64,000 bases of DNA from Leminorella grimontii ATCC 33999 = DSM 5078 (GCF_000439085.1 NZ_AUUA01000002.1:186001-250000), one strand, 5' to 3'. Positions 52,040-62,442 are shown, counted from the first letter of the stretch. Program-made: numbers and translations. The notes: generated by a model not told the origin, from the letters alone.

Positions 52040-55000
52040 CTAGAACTGGTATTTGATCCCCAGCATGCCGCCCGTGTCGCGAAAGCCCTTGTTGCCCGCC
52101 TGTTGGGCCACGTTGCCCCACACGCTAAGGCCCTGAGTCAAGCGCCCTTCGACGCCCACTTTCACTTCGCCGACGTTTCGGCTTCCCTGAATGTGGGTAC
52201 TGGTATCTTTCATCCTAACGCCGTACTGCTTTGAATTATATATCCAGTTCGCCTCAATGAAGGGCTCAAACTCACGTGCGGTATTTTTATCCAACGCGCT
52301 TTTGCCATTGACGTAAAGGCGCATGCCCAGACGGGTCTGAACGTTATCGTTGCCCTGGCCCTGAACCCGCGTGCCGTTTCTCTCCGTATGGTCGTCAGCC
52401 CTCACGCCCATCCAGGTAACCTGCGCCTGCGGGCGAATATAGACGTTATTCGCCATGTCGCCCTCCGTCGCGAATGAACCAATATGGAAGGCGTAGCCCG
52501 ACTCTATAGACGCCGTCAGCCCCTTGCTTTTGTAGCTTTCACTGGCAATTTCATCGCCCTTAACCGTATTGTCAAACCAGTTATAGAGCATCCAGGAGTC
52601 AACGTACAGGCCGGTTTTCTCCGTCGCATTCTGATACCAGGTTCCGTACAGGCCGGCGCTGTAGCCGCTCACATCGCCCTGAGAACGGTAGCCCGACAGG
52701 CGGTTATGGGTGTTGCTGTCCTGCCGGCCATAGCCCGCCATCGCCCCTAGATGATAGCGGTCCGTACCGTTCACGCTCCCCTTGGCCAGATCGCCGCCAA
52801 GCTGCACCACAACGCGGTTGGCCGAAGACTTATTCTGGCCGTCTGACATCCGCCCCTGGCTGTGCCCGCCTGACGTTCGCAGCCACATGCTGGTCATATG
52901 GCGCTCCCCGGTGACGGGGTCGGTATACCAAGAGCCGCCCTGACGGTCGTGCAGTCGAGTACTAAACAGCGTATTGGCCGCCGCCAGGTTGCTGGCATAG
53001 CTTCCGCCTTCAGGACGATAGGTATGGACAGAATGAGAGGGATCGCTAGAGCCTACCCTGTCGGTCATGCTGGTCAAATACCAGCTATTCATGTCTTCAC
53101 CAAGAGCCGTTCCCTGCTGTACGCGGTATTCATAGCTGCCCGCCACGATGCGACCGCGCTGCACGAAGGCATCCTCCGTAGATCCGCCGGTCTCAACGAT
53201 TTTAATCCCTTCATGCAGCAGAGCGCCTGAGCCGTTCTCGTTGCTGACCTCCACATAGGTCGTGCCGGAGGCATTACCGGTGACCACCAGCCTGTCCGTC
53301 AGGCTGCTGTCGCCGCCGAGAACGGTACCCAGTGAAAGGCTGCCGCCGTCGCCGACGTAGTCACCGTTGATAGTCAGCGTATTTCCGGCGCTGGTCGCGC
53401 TGTTGTTGAGAATAATGCTGCCGCCGTTGGTCACGTCGCCAACAAGCGTAACGCTAAGCGGGGAAGCGGGTGGAACGCCGTAGTCATCAATCAGCAGGGT
53501 GCCGCGGTTATCCAACGCGTTGACGATCTGGCCGTTTCCGTTGAGGTTCAGCGTCCCTGCTTCGCCGATCGTCACGCCGGAGGTATGGGCGAATGCATTC
53601 GACGTCGTGGTCTTCAGCATGCCTTCATTGATGTGGGTTGATCCCGTATAGGTATTTTCCGCTGACAGTATCAGGGTGCCCTTCCCGGCCTTGGTCAGGC
53701 TTTTGCCGTCCCAGGATGGGTTAGTATGGACAGCGTTATCCGCCAGCGCAACGCCGAGGTTGAAGCTGCTTCCCTCATCCAGCGTGAACGTCCCGTGGGC
53801 GTCGGAATCCTGGCCGTTCCAGTACAGGGAATATTTAATGGTCTGGGAGCCAGTGTTGATGTAGGCAAAGTCGGGCTGGCTCATGCCCGCCACGAGGGCG
53901 TTATTATAAGAGAACGTTCCCGTAATGCCGTTCGTCGTTTCAACCAGCAGAATGTCATGCTGATCCCAGTGAAGGATATTTGCATTAAGAGAAGCGTCAG
54001 CCCCGACGGAAACGGACTCCGCCTTAAGGCTAACGCCGCCGCCGAGCGTTAACGACGCCCCTTCGGCAAACGTCGCGCTTCCTGAAAATTCAATCGGCCG
54101 TTCGGCAAGCACTACGCCAGCCCATTGGCCAACCAACAGACCGCCATTAATGGCCCGGTTATCCTCATCATTCCCAACGATGCGCAGCGTCGTCGCGCTT
54201 TCGCTCGTGCCGTCGGCCAGCGTAATATCGCCGGTGATGTTTGAGCCGGTATTCAGCGTCAGCGAGCTGCTGCCGCCGGTAAGGCTGATGGCGGCGGCTT
54301 TTTCACCGCTGTTCCCGCCGTGAGTTCCCCCGGTGATAGCGCTATTGTTGACGATCGTCAGATTACTGCCGGATATGCCCGCGCCGCCGTTGCCGTAAGC
54401 ACCTCCGTTTGAACCAACATCGCCCTTACCTCCAACGATAGAACCACTGTTGTTAATCGTCAGGCTATCACCGGATATTCCGGCGGCGCCGTTGCCGCCG
54501 TCGCTACTATTGGTATTATCTCTACTGCCGCTGTAATATCCCGCTCCGCCGGTAATCGTACCGCTGGCCAGATTATTGATTGTCAGGTTGCTGCCAAATA
54601 TTCCTGCGCCACCATCCGCGCCGTCAGGGCTTGTCGTCTCGCCGCCCGCAAAGCCGCCAACTCCGCCGGTGATAGAGCCAGCGTTGGTTATTTTCAAATT
54701 ATCGCCGAGTATTCCCACTCCACCGGCGGCAGGCATCGTAGCGCCGCCGACGCCGTCCAGACCGCCGTAGCCGCCCTCTCCGCCGGTAATTGAACCACCA
54801 GCAATATTATCAATCGTCATATCGCTGCCGGATATGCCCGCGCCGCCAACGCCTGCGGCACTCTCACCGTAGCCGAAGCCGCCCTTGCCGCCGGTAATAG
54901 ACTCGCTGTTGGTAATTTTCAGGCCGGAACCGAATATCCCATCACCGCCGGCTCCGCCGGAGTTACCCTCTCCACCGAGAATGCGTCGGTTATTGATTAT

Positions 55001-55828
55001 CGTCAGGTCGCTGCCGGATATGCCCGCACCGCCCATGCTGTTAGCGCCGCTGTTGTCAGCGTAGCCAAAGCTGCCATAGGCGCCGACAATCTTACCGTTA
55101 TTGATTATCGTCATGTCGCTGCCGGAAATGCCTGCGCCGCTCCTACCGCCCTCGGCGCCCTGGCCGCCGCTAATCGTGCCTGAACTGTTATTGGTTATCG
55201 ACAGGCCGTTGCCCGATATTCCCGCACCGCCCGCACCGCCAGCGTCGTCGGAGTTAGCATAGAGGTAACCGCCCTTACCGCCGGTAATCGATCCGCCGTT
55301 GGTGATATCCAAGCCGCTGCCGAATATTCCTGCGCCGCCAGAACCGCTGTCGCCACTGTTATAGCCACTGGTCCCTCCGGCGCCACCGGTAATCGCGCCG
55401 CTATTATTGGCTATCGACAGATTGCTGCCGGATATGCCCGCGCCACCGTCACCTCCGTCGCCATCGTTGCCGCTTGGAATTCCGCCGATCCCCCCCGTCA
55501 CCGAGCCACCGGCGTTGGTGATGGTCAGATTGCTGCCGGTCATTCCAGCACCGCCATGGCCCCCAACGTAACCGACGCCGCCGACGATCTTCACACCGCT
55601 GCCAACGCTTACGAGGTTGTCTGCGGCGGTAGACCCTGGAGCCGTCAGAAATACATACCCAGCCCCGGCGCCTTCGCTGCCCCCGTTCATCCCATGGGTT
55701 CCCATATTGGATTGGGTCACGTAGGGGTAAGGCCCCTCGACCTGAATAGTGGCGCCCACTGCTGGCCCAGCGGATACAAAAACTGATGCGATAAGAAAGG
55801 TAATTTTATTTATACTAAAGCGTTGCAT
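52040..55828 (-). CDS. Autotransporter (type Va secretion) with glycine-rich repeat passenger
   Basis: This 1262-residue protein has an N-terminal signal (MQRFSINKITFLIASVFVSA, cleaved near AVGA). The passenger begins with about 12 Gly-rich repeats (residues 92-525, unit GISGS-x-LTI-x-N...SI-x-GG-x-GG). Then comes a right-handed beta-helix-like part with autotransporter-associated strand repeats (SLTKAGKGTLILSAENTYTGSTHINEG). The C-terminal beta-barrel, from about residue 965 (WLRTSGGHSQGRM), ends in GGMLGIKYQF. The AGGG at 55841-55844 (coding strand) supports ATG 55828. It is likely an adhesin or biofilm factor. No processing site or protease motif is seen. Confidence 0.93.
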   Translation of the reverse strand: MQRFSINKITFLIASVFVSAGPAVGATIQVEGPYPYVTQSNMGTHGMNGGSEGAGAGYVFLTAPGSTAADNLVSVGSGVKIVGGVGYVGGHGGAGMTGSNLTITNAGGSVTGGIGGIPSGNDGDGGDGGAGISGSNLSIANNSGAITGGAGGTSGYNSGDSGSGGAGIFGSGLDITNGGSITGGKGGYLYANSDDAGGAGGAGISGNGLSITNNSSGTISGGQGAEGGRSGAGISGSDMTIINNGKIVGAYGSFGYADNSGANSMGGAGISGSDLTIINNRRILGGEGNSGGAGGDGIFGSGLKITNSESITGGKGGFGYGESAAGVGGAGISGSDMTIDNIAGGSITGGEGGYGGLDGVGGATMPAAGGVGILGDNLKITNAGSITGGVGGFAGGETTSPDGADGGAGIFGSNLTINNLASGTITGGAGYYSGSRDNTNSSDGGNGAAGISGDSLTINNSGSIVGGKGDVGSNGGAYGNGGAGISGSNLTIVNNSAITGGTHGGNSGEKAAAISLTGGSSSLTLNTGSNITGDITLADGTSESATTLRIVGNDEDNRAINGGLLVGQWAGVVLAERPIEFSGSATFAEGASLTLGGGVSLKAESVSVGADASLNANILHWDQHDILLVETTNGITGTFSYNNALVAGMSQPDFAYINTGSQTIKYSLYWNGQDSDAHGTFTLDEGSSFNLGVALADNAVHTNPSWDGKSLTKAGKGTLILSAENTYTGSTHINEGMLKTTTSNAFAHTSGVTIGEAGTLNLNGNGQIVNALDNRGTLLIDDYGVPPASPLSVTLVGDVTNGGSIILNNSATSAGNTLTINGDYVGDGGSLSLGTVLGGDSSLTDRLVVTGNASGTTYVEVSNENGSGALLHEGIKIVETGGSTEDAFVQRGRIVAGSYEYRVQQGTALGEDMNSWYLTSMTDRVGSSDPSHSVHTYRPEGGSYASNLAAANTLFSTRLHDRQGGSWYTDPVTGERHMTSMWLRTSGGHSQGRMSDGQNKSSANRVVVQLGGDLAKGSVNGTDRYHLGAMAGYGRQDSNTHNRLSGYRSQGDVSGYSAGLYGTWYQNATEKTGLYVDSWMLYNWFDNTVKGDEIASESYKSKGLTASIESGYAFHIGSFATEGDMANNVYIRPQAQVTWMGVRADDHTERNGTRVQGQGNDNVQTRLGMRLYVNGKSALDKNTAREFEPFIEANWIYNSKQYGVRMKDTSTHIQGSRNVGEVKVGVEGRLTQGLSVWGNVAQQAGNKGFRDTGGMLGIKYQF
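54270..55555 (-). repeat. Twelve tandem glycine-rich repeats in the autotransporter
   Basis: Twelve imperfect copies of about 105-120 bp encode GAGI(S/F)GS(N/D/G)(L/M)(T/K)I-x-N followed by a Gly-rich loop ending SITGG-x-GG. Copies differ in loop length and residues, so they are old and diverged. A repetitive array of this kind can expand or contract by recombination. Confidence 0.85.
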
Positions 55829-56337
55829 TTATATTCATCCCTGCTGAATTTTAAGGTTTTCAATTAAATTAAAATGGGTTTTTAACTAAAATGAATTTTT
55901 AAATTCAATTAAATAAATCAAAATGATTTAATATTGAAACAATTTTTATTTGAAGTAATTTTTTTTAGTTAGCGATAACTATACTTTCAAATTATCAGAT
56001 TAATTTTATTATGTAAACGATCTAAAAATTTATTAAAAAATAGTTAATTAGATTTTTATACCAAAATCATAGGGTAACTCTAGTTAATAAATTGATAACG
56101 TAAGTTTAAAATTCCATCCATTGAGCTTATTTAGTGTGGAAATATAAACACTAAGCAGAGCTTTTTAGTTAATTTTAGATAAAAGCAAGATTTTATGATC
56201 GCGTGAGGTTTTAAGAATTAAATAACCCAAAGATTAACATACCATTTAAATATATTTTTCAAATATCAAATGAGTTGCAAAATTAATAAATAAATTCATA
56301 TTTTATCTCAACCCAAACGGTCACACCGTTTTCCGCG
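55829..56337. other. AT-rich region upstream of the autotransporter
   Basis: The 509-bp, very AT-rich stretch has no gene. It likely contains the autotransporter promoter and, at its other end, follows the msrQ stop. The strong AT bias suggests binding by H-NS-type silencers. No clear terminator for msrQ is seen. Confidence 0.5.
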
Positions 56338-56940
56338 CTAAATCCCCAACCACCGCCGAAACTTCTTATACCGCAAAATCAGCAGCAGCGCCGCCCCCAG
56401 CGCATACATCACCGGCTGGGGCGAGAGGATTTTTACCGACCAGACGTAGTGCGCCACCGCAAGCATAAGCGCCAGATAGACGAAGTTGTGCAGCGTCTGC
56501 CACCGTTTGCCCAGCCGGTTCTGGGCAAAGCGATTCGAGGTTATCGCCAAAAGAAACAGGATAATCCAACCGGCAGCGCCCAACAGAAGATAGGGCCGCT
56601 TTGCGATTTCGCTCCACAACAGCGACAGGTTGTTCACCCCAAGTTCAAGCAGCAGGTAGCTCGCCAGGTGCAGCGCCGCCCAGGCGAAGCACCATAGCCC
56701 CAAAAGGCGGCGGGTGCGCACCAGCAGCGGCTCTTTAGCGAACTTTGCCAGAGGGGAAACCGCCAGCGTCGCCAGCAGCAGCTTGAGCGCCATTCGGCCG
56801 GTAAAGTGCTGGATGTCCTTCGCCGGATCGGCGCTAAACCCGCCGGAATTGACGGCGAAAAACAGCCATACCAGCGGCAAAAAGGCGGCCAGATGCAGCA
56901 GCGCCTTCAGCCACATAACTCGCTTTACCGTCAGCCGCAC
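56338..56940 (-). CDS. msrQ: Heme-binding membrane subunit MsrQ (YedZ)
   Basis: MsrQ is the inner-membrane heme b protein that passes electrons from the quinone pool to MsrP for periplasmic methionine sulfoxide repair. The 200-residue protein has six hydrophobic segments and the conserved heme-ligand histidines in [16 protein letters not shown] and [21 protein letters not shown]. It starts 2 bp after msrP, so the two form one operon. Confidence 0.95.
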   Translation of the reverse strand: MRLTVKRVMWLKALLHLAAFLPLVWLFFAVNSGGFSADPAKDIQHFTGRMALKLLLATLAVSPLAKFAKEPLLVRTRRLLGLWCFAWAALHLASYLLLELGVNNLSLLWSEIAKRPYLLLGAAGWIILFLLAITSNRFAQNRLGKRWQTLHNFVYLALMLAVAHYVWSVKILSPQPVMYALGAALLLILRYKKFRRWLGI

Positions 56941-56942
56941 GG

Positions 56943-57947
56943 TTAGAAGTTCTCCTTGAGATCCAGCCCCTGATAAAGCGAAGCGACCTGTTCAGCGTAG
57001 CCGTTAAACATCATCGTCGGCTGGCGCTGCACGTTCAGGAGGCCGCCCGCGCCAATGACCCGCTCCGTCGCCTGCGACCAGCGCGGGTGGTCGACCTGAG
57101 GATTGACGTTAGCGTAAAAGCCGTACTCGTTGGGTGCGCTCAGGTTCCAGGTGGTCGGCGGGCGCTCTTTGGTCAGCGTGATGCTGACAATCGACTTGAT
57201 GCTCTTAAAGCCGTATTTCCACGGCACCACCAAGCGAACGGGCGCGCCGTTTTGCGGCGGCAGCGCTTTGCCATAGACGCCGACGGCCAGAAAGGCTAGC
57301 GGGTGCATCGCCTCGTCGAGCCGCAGCCCCTCGACGTAAGGGTACTTCAGCCCTCCGCCGACGAAGGCGCTCTTCTGCCCCGGCATGTTTTCGGGGTCGT
57401 AAAGCGTCTGAAAGGCCACGTACTTGGCGTTCCCGGTCGGCTGCGCCATGCTCAGGAGACTGGACAGCGGAAAGCCAACCCAGGGAACCACCATCGACCA
57501 CGCTTCGACGCAGCGCAGCCGGTAAATACGTTCCTCCAGCGGGAACTTTCGATAGAGATCGTCCAAACCCAGCGTAAAGGGTTTACCCGCCTCTCCGCCA
57601 ATGTTCACTTTCCAAGGATCGGTTTTCAGCGTTCCGGCGTTCGCCGCCGGGTCGGACTTATCCAACCCGAACTCATAGAAGTTGTTGTAGCCAATCACCT
57701 TATCTTCCGGCGTTAGCGAAAGGTCGCTTCGCCACTGCTCGGGCTTGGTGAAGTCGAGAGGCCGACGGGGCGGGCTCGGTGGCGGTTCATCGCCCTTAAA
57801 CCACGAGAAGGCGTTCGCTTTGGCCAGCGGCGCAAGCGCCATCGCCGGCGCAGATAGAGCTAACAGCTTCACCAGCCGACGGCGTGGCATGAAAAAAACC
57901 GATTCGGACGTCACGTCGGCCTCTGTTAGCGGCGGTATCTTTTTCAT
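56943..57947 (-). CDS. msrP: Protein-methionine-sulfoxide reductase catalytic subunit MsrP (YedY)
   Basis: MsrP is a periplasmic molybdopterin enzyme that reduces oxidised methionine residues. The 334-residue protein has a Tat signal ([26 protein letters not shown]), the molybdenum-ligand Cys in [16 protein letters not shown] near residue 145, and [14 protein letters not shown]. Length equals E. coli YedY. The gene pair msrPQ has no hprSR regulator in this window. Start ATG 57947 has GAGGATGCAGAG upstream. Confidence 0.96.
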   Translation of the reverse strand: MKKIPPLTEADVTSESVFFMPRRRLVKLLALSAPAMALAPLAKANAFSWFKGDEPPPSPPRRPLDFTKPEQWRSDLSLTPEDKVIGYNNFYEFGLDKSDPAANAGTLKTDPWKVNIGGEAGKPFTLGLDDLYRKFPLEERIYRLRCVEAWSMVVPWVGFPLSSLLSMAQPTGNAKYVAFQTLYDPENMPGQKSAFVGGGLKYPYVEGLRLDEAMHPLAFLAVGVYGKALPPQNGAPVRLVVPWKYGFKSIKSIVSITLTKERPPTTWNLSAPNEYGFYANVNPQVDHPRWSQATERVIGAGGLLNVQRQPTMMFNGYAEQVASLYQGLDLKENF

Positions 57948-58002
57948 CTCTGCATCCTCCCAATGGCCCTTACGGCGTCGCTCTATAATGATAGCCGCGA
58001 AT

Positions 58003-58689
58003 TTAACGGGCGGGTGAGCAGGCGAGGTTCTCCTCTTGGGCAGCGCGCCTGCCGCGCTCGCCTTTCAGGTAGTCCATCACGCTGCCCGCCGTCAGCTTAA
58101 ACGTTGGGCTGATGTCCATCCCCGCGCTTTTCAGCCCCTTGGCCGTCCACTTGTTGCAGGTATTGGATATCGAATAGCGGCCCTTGGCGTCGTAGAACTG
58201 GCTGTCGCCGTAAATGCCTCTTTTCATCATAATCAGGCGCTGCGCTTTATCGCGCTCGAAGCTTTGGGCGATAAAGGCCAACAGGCTGTTTAACTCCGCG
58301 TCGGTCAGCTTAACGGCAATCAGTTCGCTGTTGGGAAAGTATCGCTCAACCGACATAGGAATAGAAACGACGTGCATCACGGCGCCGGAAGGCCAAAACA
58401 TCGCCTGCATCGTCAGGCCGGAGGTCACCTCCTGCGCCTGATAAAACCCTTTATCCCCCCACCCCATCTCGTACCACTGCCCGCCGCTGAAGCGCTCGGC
58501 CAGCGCCGGCAATACTTTGTTCATCTCCCTTGCGGGAACGACGATGCCGGTGTGCCAACCGTGGCTGGTGACGTAGATACGGTGAACGGCGGGGGTTGGT
58601 GAGCCGCTTTCGGGTAAAACGACGTGGGGTTGGGATGAGCAGCCGACGATAAGAAAGGCCAGGCTGATAATAAGTCCTTTAATATTCAC
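58003..58689 (-). CDS. DUF2459/TIGR02117 family lipoprotein
   Basis: This 228-residue protein has a lipobox ([10 protein letters not shown], Cys near residue 16) and the family hallmarks [17 protein letters not shown] and [15 protein letters not shown], plus [15 protein letters not shown]. Function is unknown. I chose GTG 58689, which follows GAGAGG by five bases, rather than the 58824 ATG, because only GTG yields a lipoprotein signal of normal length. It lies 55 bp past the msrP start, oriented the same way, so it precedes msrPQ in that direction. Confidence 0.85.
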   Translation of the reverse strand: MNIKGLIISLAFLIVGCSSQPHVVLPESGSPTPAVHRIYVTSHGWHTGIVVPAREMNKVLPALAERFSGGQWYEMGWGDKGFYQAQEVTSGLTMQAMFWPSGAVMHVVSIPMSVERYFPNSELIAVKLTDAELNSLLAFIAQSFERDKAQRLIMMKRGIYGDSQFYDAKGRYSISNTCNKWTAKGLKSAGMDISPTFKLTAGSVMDYLKGERGRRAAQEENLACSPAR

Positions 58690-58988
58690 GTTCCCTCTCT
58701 GTACTCCGCATCGGTCCAAGACAATTTTCTTGCAGAAGAATACGCCCGTATCTATCGGTATCACATGACGTTTTCTCTCTTTTACAAAAATGCCTGACTC
58801 AAAATGATTAACCATATTTATCACATCAAAAAAGAGGAGGCGATGAGTATAAAGCTCTGTGCATGATAACCAGAAATGGATGACCTTAATTTATGCACAG
58901 ATCGTCACCCTCACATTAAAAACATATAGCAACATGTTTAATAAAATAATATCTACAAAAATCATCTATATCCACACGCCAAATAGAT

Positions 58989-59010
58989 ATTAAATGGTAA
59001 ACCATTTAAT
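58989..59010. promoter_or_regulatory. Palindromic operator 1 (FadR/GntR-type)
   Basis: A perfect 22-bp palindrome ATTAAATGGT-AA-ACCATTTAAT. The core TGGTnnACCA is the recognition pattern of FadR-subfamily GntR regulators such as ExuR/UxuR. It is likely bound by the regulator encoded at 62523-63227. Centre about 137 bp before the transketolase start. Confidence 0.7.
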
Positions 59011-59080
59011 CGATCTTCATCACAAATCCGCAATTTATCTGGACGACCATCTTCTTATCCCAATCTCCCTGTGATTATAT

Positions 59081-59090
59081 TGGTTAACCA
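59081..59090. promoter_or_regulatory. Palindromic operator 2 (FadR/GntR-type)
   Basis: The sequence TGGTTAACCA is a perfect 10-bp palindrome with the same TGGTnnACCA core, flanked by AT-rich DNA. Its centre lies 86 bp from operator 1 and about 50 bp before the transketolase start. The position near the transcription start suggests direct repression. Confidence 0.65.
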
Positions 59091-59135
59091 TTTAACGAGC
59101 TGTTTGAAAAAAACACAGATCACGGGAATACATTC

Positions 59136-59972
59136 ATGACAGAAATAACGCAAAAACTGGAGACGCTTGCCGATCGCGCCTACGCCATTCGGCACCACGC
59201 GCTGCGTATGGGCGAAGTTCAGGGGCAGGGCTACGTGGGTCAGGCGTTGGACATCGCCGACGCGCTGGCGGTCGCCTACTTCCACGCCATGACCTACCGC
59301 CCGCAGGAGCCAGAGTGGGAAGGCCGCGATCGGTTCCTGCTCTCTATCGGCCACTACGCCATCGGGCTGTACGCGGCGCTGATTGAAGCCGGAGTCCTGT
59401 CCAAAGACCAAATCGAAGAGTACGGCGCCGACGGCAGCCAGCTGCCGATGTCCGGCATGGCGGCCTACACGCCGGGGATGGAAATTACCGGCGGTTCGTT
59501 GGGGCACGGGCTTGGCATCGCCGTCGGCATGGCGCTGGGCTTAAAGCGCAAGGGCAATCCGGCGTTTGTCTACAACCTGCTCTCCGACGGCGAGCTGGAC
59601 GAAGGCTCCACTTGGGAAGCGGCCATGTCCTCCAGCCACTGGAAGCTCAACAATCTGATAGCGCTGGTCGACGTCAACCGCCAGCAGGCGGACGGCAACA
59701 GCCAGGACATCCTGAAAACCGAGCCGGTCGATAAGAAGTTCGAGGCCTTCGGCTGGTTCGTTCAGCGCGTCAACGGGCACGACCTCAAGGCATTGGTCGA
59801 CGCGTTCGACAACGCCAGAAATCACCAGGGCGACCAGCCGCGCGTCATCGTTCTGGATACGCTGATGGGTAAAGGCGTTCCCTTCCTTGAAACGCGCGAC
59901 AAAACCCACTTTATCCGCGTCGCGGACGACGAATGGCAGCTGGCGCTGCGTCAGCTGCAGCGCCATATCTAA
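59136..59972 (+). CDS. Transketolase-type enzyme, N-terminal (TPP-binding) subunit
   Basis: This 278-residue protein equals the N-terminal half of transketolase. It has GEVQGQGYVGQALDIADALAVAYFH at the start, the GHGLGIAVGMALG segment, and the TPP motif SDGELDEGSTWEAAMSSSHWKLNNLIALVDVNRQQ (G-D-G-x25-30-N). It pairs with the C-terminal subunit encoded 44 bp downstream. Such split enzymes occur in sugar-acid, apulose and other pentose-derivative pathways; the substrate is not known here. The array of upstream operators suggests inducible expression. Confidence 0.9.
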   Translation: MTEITQKLETLADRAYAIRHHALRMGEVQGQGYVGQALDIADALAVAYFHAMTYRPQEPEWEGRDRFLLSIGHYAIGLYAALIEAGVLSKDQIEEYGADGSQLPMSGMAAYTPGMEITGGSLGHGLGIAVGMALGLKRKGNPAFVYNLLSDGELDEGSTWEAAMSSSHWKLNNLIALVDVNRQQADGNSQDILKTEPVDKKFEAFGWFVQRVNGHDLKALVDAFDNARNHQGDQPRVIVLDTLMGKGVPFLETRDKTHFIRVADDEWQLALRQLQRHI

Positions 59973-60016
59973 GGCGCTGCGCGTATTTCACTGAACACGT
60001 TTTTATGAGGTTTAAG

Positions 60017-61009
60017 ATGTCTACCAAAAAACTCACTACGTCCGCCATGATCGCCTCCATCGCCGAAGAGGGTCAGGAGACGCACTCCGCGCCGTTTGGC
60101 CACGCGCTGGTGGAGCTGGCGAAAAAGCATGACGACATCGTCGGCATGTCCGCCGATCTGGCGGCCTACACCGACCTGCACATTTTCTCCCGCGAGTTCC
60201 CCGAGCGCTTCTATCAAATGGGCATGGCCGAGCAGCTGCTGATGAGCGCCGCCGCCGGCATGGCGCGGGAAGGCGCTACGCCGTTTATCACCACCTACGC
60301 CGTGTTTGCCTCGCGCCGCGCCTACGACTTTATCTGCATGGCCATCGCGGAAGAAAACCTGAACGTCAAAATCGCCTGCGCCCTGCCGGGGCTCACCACC
60401 GGCTACGGCCCAAGCCATCAGGCGACGGAAGACATCGCCATTTTCCGCGGCATGCCGAACCTGACCATTATCGACCCGTGCGACGCCATCGACATCGAGC
60501 AGGCGGTGCCGGCGATTTATGAGCATCAGGGCCCCGTCTACATGCGCCTGCTGCGCGGCAAGGTGCCGGTTATCCTCGACCGCTTCCCCGACTATCGCTT
60601 TGAAGTCGGCAAGGCCAAGCTGCTGACCGAAGGGCAGGACGTGCTTATCGTCTCAAGCGGGCTGATGACCATGCGCGCCGTACAGGCGCGCGACATGCTG
60701 GAAAAAGAGGGCATCAGCGTCGCCGTGCTGCACTCGCCGACCATTAAGCCGCTGGACGAAGAGACCATTGTTAAAGAAGCGCAGGCCAGAAACTGCCTGG
60801 TGGTCACGGCGGAAAACCACACCGTCGTCGGCGGGCTGGGGGAAGCGGTGGCATCTGCGCTGATGCGCAACGGCGTTCACCGTCCCTTCAGGCAAATAGG
60901 CCTGCCGGACGAATTTCTGGCGGCAGGCGCGCTGCCGACCCTGCACGATCGATACGGCATTTCAGCCAAGGCGGTCGCGGAAAGCGTCAAGCGCTGGCTC
61001 GGCAAATAG
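60017..61009 (+). CDS. Transketolase-type enzyme, C-terminal subunit
   Basis: This 330-residue protein has the pyrimidine-binding domain of transketolase (YQMGMAEQLLMSAAAGMAREGATPFITTYAVFASRRAYDFI, with the catalytic Glu in MAEQ) followed by the C-terminal TK domain (SSGLMTMRAVQARDML, VVTAENHTVVGGLGEAV). ATG 60017 has GAGG six bases upstream. The short frame start at 59933 overlaps the N-terminal gene and lacks a site. The two subunits together make one active enzyme. Confidence 0.9.
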   Translation: MSTKKLTTSAMIASIAEEGQETHSAPFGHALVELAKKHDDIVGMSADLAAYTDLHIFSREFPERFYQMGMAEQLLMSAAAGMAREGATPFITTYAVFASRRAYDFICMAIAEENLNVKIACALPGLTTGYGPSHQATEDIAIFRGMPNLTIIDPCDAIDIEQAVPAIYEHQGPVYMRLLRGKVPVILDRFPDYRFEVGKAKLLTEGQDVLIVSSGLMTMRAVQARDMLEKEGISVAVLHSPTIKPLDEETIVKEAQARNCLVVTAENHTVVGGLGEAVASALMRNGVHRPFRQIGLPDEFLAAGALPTLHDRYGISAKAVAESVKRWLGK

Positions 61010-61070
61010 CGCGCCATTCCGGCTCAAACGCTCTTGCGTTCGGGCCGGAACCTGTTCAAGCTGGATATTG

Positions 61071-62429
61071 ATGGAACACACACATATGAAAAAACAAAAT
61101 AACAGGATGAGTCAGTATCGCTGGTGCGTCATGGCGCTGATCTTCGTCATTTTTATGGTCGCCCAGGCTGACCGGGCGAACATCGGCTTTGCCATCCCCT
61201 TTATGCAAAAAGAGTTCGACCTCACCAACACCGAAGTCGGCATTATTATCAGCCTGTTCTTTGCCGGCTACGGCTTTTGCCAAATTCCTGCCGGATACCT
61301 GATTCGCAAAACGGGCATCCGCTTCTCCTACGCTCTGGGCATGATCCTGACCTCGGTCTTTACCTTCATGATGGGCCGGGTCGACTCGGTGCTGCACCTG
61401 AAAATGCTCAGAACCCTGATCGGCGTCAGCGAAGCGCCGGTGGTCATCAGTTCCACCGTCACTATCAACAACTGGTTCCCCAGCAAAGAGAAAGGCACCG
61501 CCACCGGGATTTTCCTCGCCGGCTCCAAGTTCGGCCCGCTGCTGGTGCCGCCGATCTGCGCCTGGATATTGCTCAACTACGACTGGCGGCACATCTTCCT
61601 GTTCTTCTCGATCCCCGGCATCGTGCTCGGCGTGATTTGGTATCTGCTGGTCAGAAACAGGCCGTCGGAAAGCCCCTTCGTCAACCAGCAGGAAGCGGAC
61701 TACATCAACGAAGTCGCGCCGCAGAGCGGCGAGCAAAAAACGGCTTCGCGGCTCAAAGCCCGCCCGTTCAAGTTCGGCCTGATAGACCGCCTGATAAGAA
61801 CCCGCAGGCTTACCCAACTGCAAACCTCCAAAGAGATTTTCTCCAGCTGGGACATCTACGGCGCGGCCATGGGCTACATGTGCATGGTGGGCATCGTCGA
61901 CGGCGTGCTGATGTCGTGGCTACCTAAGTACCTGCTGCAAGAGCACAACTTCAACATCGTCAACTCCGCCCTGCTCGCCTCCGCGCCGTTTGCCGGCAAC
62001 GTGCTGGGCAACCTGCTCGGCGGCTGGCTGTCGGACAACGTCTTCGGCAAGAGAAGAAAGCCGCTGATGCTGGTTAGTGCCTTTTGCACCATCATCATGA
62101 TGGGCTTTATGCTGGTCGCGCCGCACAACCAGCTGGCGCTGGGCGCGCTGCTGTTTTGCATCGGCTTTCTGCTGTCTTTGGGCTATTCGGCCTATTCGGT
62201 CTACGCCATGGGGCGCGCGTCGAAGGAGTGCTACCCGGTCGCCTACGCCATCATCAACATGGGCGGCCAGATTGGCGCGGTCTGTATGCCGCTTATCGTC
62301 GGCGTGCTGCTCGACAGCTACAGCTGGAACGCGGTGTTTATCGCACTGGCCATCGCCGCCGCCGTCTGCCTGACGGTGGTGCTCACCATCAGGGAGCCGC
62401 TGCCGGCGGGCGCATCGATGCCGGAGTAG
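61071..62429 (+). CDS. MFS transporter, sugar-acid (anion:cation symporter) type
   Basis: This 452-residue protein has twelve membrane segments and matches the ACS group of the major facilitator superfamily, which includes hexuronate, galactonate and glucarate transporters. Markers are ADRANIGFAIPFMQKEF near the N-terminus and the loop GVSEAPVVISSTVTINNWFPSKEKGTATG. I prefer ATG 61071 with GGA seven bases upstream; ATG 61086 is an alternative. It probably imports the substrate of the transketolase cluster. The exact compound is not known. Confidence 0.85.
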   Translation: MEHTHMKKQNNRMSQYRWCVMALIFVIFMVAQADRANIGFAIPFMQKEFDLTNTEVGIIISLFFAGYGFCQIPAGYLIRKTGIRFSYALGMILTSVFTFMMGRVDSVLHLKMLRTLIGVSEAPVVISSTVTINNWFPSKEKGTATGIFLAGSKFGPLLVPPICAWILLNYDWRHIFLFFSIPGIVLGVIWYLLVRNRPSESPFVNQQEADYINEVAPQSGEQKTASRLKARPFKFGLIDRLIRTRRLTQLQTSKEIFSSWDIYGAAMGYMCMVGIVDGVLMSWLPKYLLQEHNFNIVNSALLASAPFAGNVLGNLLGGWLSDNVFGKRRKPLMLVSAFCTIIMMGFMLVAPHNQLALGALLFCIGFLLSLGYSAYSVYAMGRASKECYPVAYAIINMGGQIGAVCMPLIVGVLLDSYSWNAVFIALAIAAAVCLTVVLTIREPLPAGASMPE

Positions 62430-62442
62430 TTAGCAAGCAAAA

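Larger units (their letters stand above)
58690..59135. other. Divergent regulatory region between the lipoprotein gene and the transketolase cluster
   Basis: The 446-bp AT-rich spacer has no gene. It includes the two TGGTnnACCA operators listed separately and a third, weaker TGATTAACCA at 58805-58814. Confidence 0.6.
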
